Shown one piece after another: positions 37,462-37,683 of a DNA stretch of 37,683 bases. The translations under genes were made by a program, and so were the position numbers. Location of the stretch: NCBI GenBank assembly GCA_937924405.1, contig CALDVW010000061.1:1-37683 (forward strand), given 5' to 3'. Positions within the stretch are counted from its first letter, which is position 1. The number at the start of each line of letters is the position of its first letter. The notes beneath the pieces are model-generated. The model did no database searches. It was given only the letters and a program-made list of their open reading frames with translations, and was not told the DNA's origin. This DNA comes from an uncultured Lysobacterales bacterium (GTDB lineage Bacteria; Pseudomonadota; Gammaproteobacteria; Xanthomonadales; SZUA-36).

Positions 37462-37683
37462 TGACCTAGCCTGAAAAAACTGGTCCAGGTTTCAAGTTAG
37501 TATTTTCAACTGACCGGAGAACTGGATCATGGCAAAGAAACGATACACCCCCGAAACGATCATCCGCAAACTGCGCGAGGCCGAGGTCCTGCAAGGCCAG
37601 GGCCAAACCATCGCCCAGGTGATCATCGAGCACTGGCGAAATCACTACGACAAAAAGCGTCCACACAGTGCGCTGGGCTATCG
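37462..37683 (+). mobile_element. IS3-family insertion sequence, left end, cut by the window edge
   Basis: The segment from TGACCTAGCCTGAAAAAACT (37462-37481) through GTTAGTATTTTCAACTGACC resembles the left terminal region of IS3-family elements, followed after 67 nt by an orfA start codon. It begins 22 nt after the tRNA 3'-end copy. The right end lies outside the window, so the inverted-repeat pair and target duplication cannot be checked. The outer boundary is placed by resemblance only. Confidence 0.6.
37529..37683 (+). pseudogene. IS3 transposase remnant: orfA start fused in frame to orfB end
   Basis: Residues 1-31 (MAKKRYTPETIIRKLREAEV to IAQV) are the helix-turn-helix start of an IS3-family OrfA. 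From residue 32 the sequence is IIEHWRNHYDKKRPHSALGYR, the C-terminal end of the OrfB integrase, normally several hundred codons further on. The rest of orfA and nearly all of orfB, including the catalytic DDE residues, are missing. The join keeps the frame, so a short fused peptide could still be made, with GGAGAA before the ATG. It is not an active transposase. The frame is open at the window end. Confidence 0.85.

Overview
The window reads as a chromosomal segment of a free-living, probably marine, gammaproteobacterium. This is inferred from the gene set: PlsB-type glycerol-3-phosphate acyltransferase, TtcA, PriA, Prc with a long C-terminal domain, and the block mreBCD-mrdA-rodA-mltB-rlpA-dacA-ybeD-lipB-lipA, plus TRAP transport parts and a DUF3604 protein. 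Most of it is core genome; the accessory material is at the far right end.

Layout. 1-253 has no gene but carries a strong terminator for something upstream. 254-6445 is mostly plus strand: plsB, a small convergent YdcH-like gene, ttcA, a Tat-exported TRAP solute-binding lipoprotein whose start lies 121 nt inside ttcA, and a cysteine-rich iron-sulfur protein of unknown role. 6446-6798 is a non-coding stretch with hairpins and CAGGGA-type motifs. 6799-10734 (minus) is a three-gene unit: gamma-carbonic anhydrase, TRAP large permease (zero spacing), DUF3604 protein. No TRAP small permease is present. 10735-11093 is an AT-rich non-coding island with several DnaA-box matches. 11094-13424 (plus) is argS and a SPOR-domain protein. 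13408-20280 (minus) is a tightly overlapping MoxR/DUF58/DUF4381/BatA/BatB-TPR/BatD operon, with priA just upstream. mscL (plus) and prc (minus) converge on a shared terminator. 25447-35918 (minus) is the cell-shape and wall-growth operon running into lipoate synthesis, with most junctions overlapping and several non-ATG starts. A PfkB-family kinase follows on the plus strand.

Right end. A tRNA with a CAT anticodon is followed by a terminator. A perfect 25-bp copy of its 3' end lies 148 bp downstream, then comes the left end of an IS3-family element in which the start of orfA is joined in frame to the end of orfB. This looks like a tRNA-associated integration site.

How the genes work together. 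MreBCD, PBP2 and RodA form the elongation machinery; MltB, RlpA and PBP5 trim peptidoglycan; LipB and LipA make lipoyl cofactor. MoxR and the Bat proteins form a probable AAA-ATPase/VWA envelope system. No clearly new defence or biosynthetic system is visible. The points most worth checking are the DnaA-box island, the tRNA/IS3 junction, the ttcA-dctP overlap, the incomplete TRAP transporter beside a carbonic anhydrase, and the cysteine-rich iron-sulfur protein.
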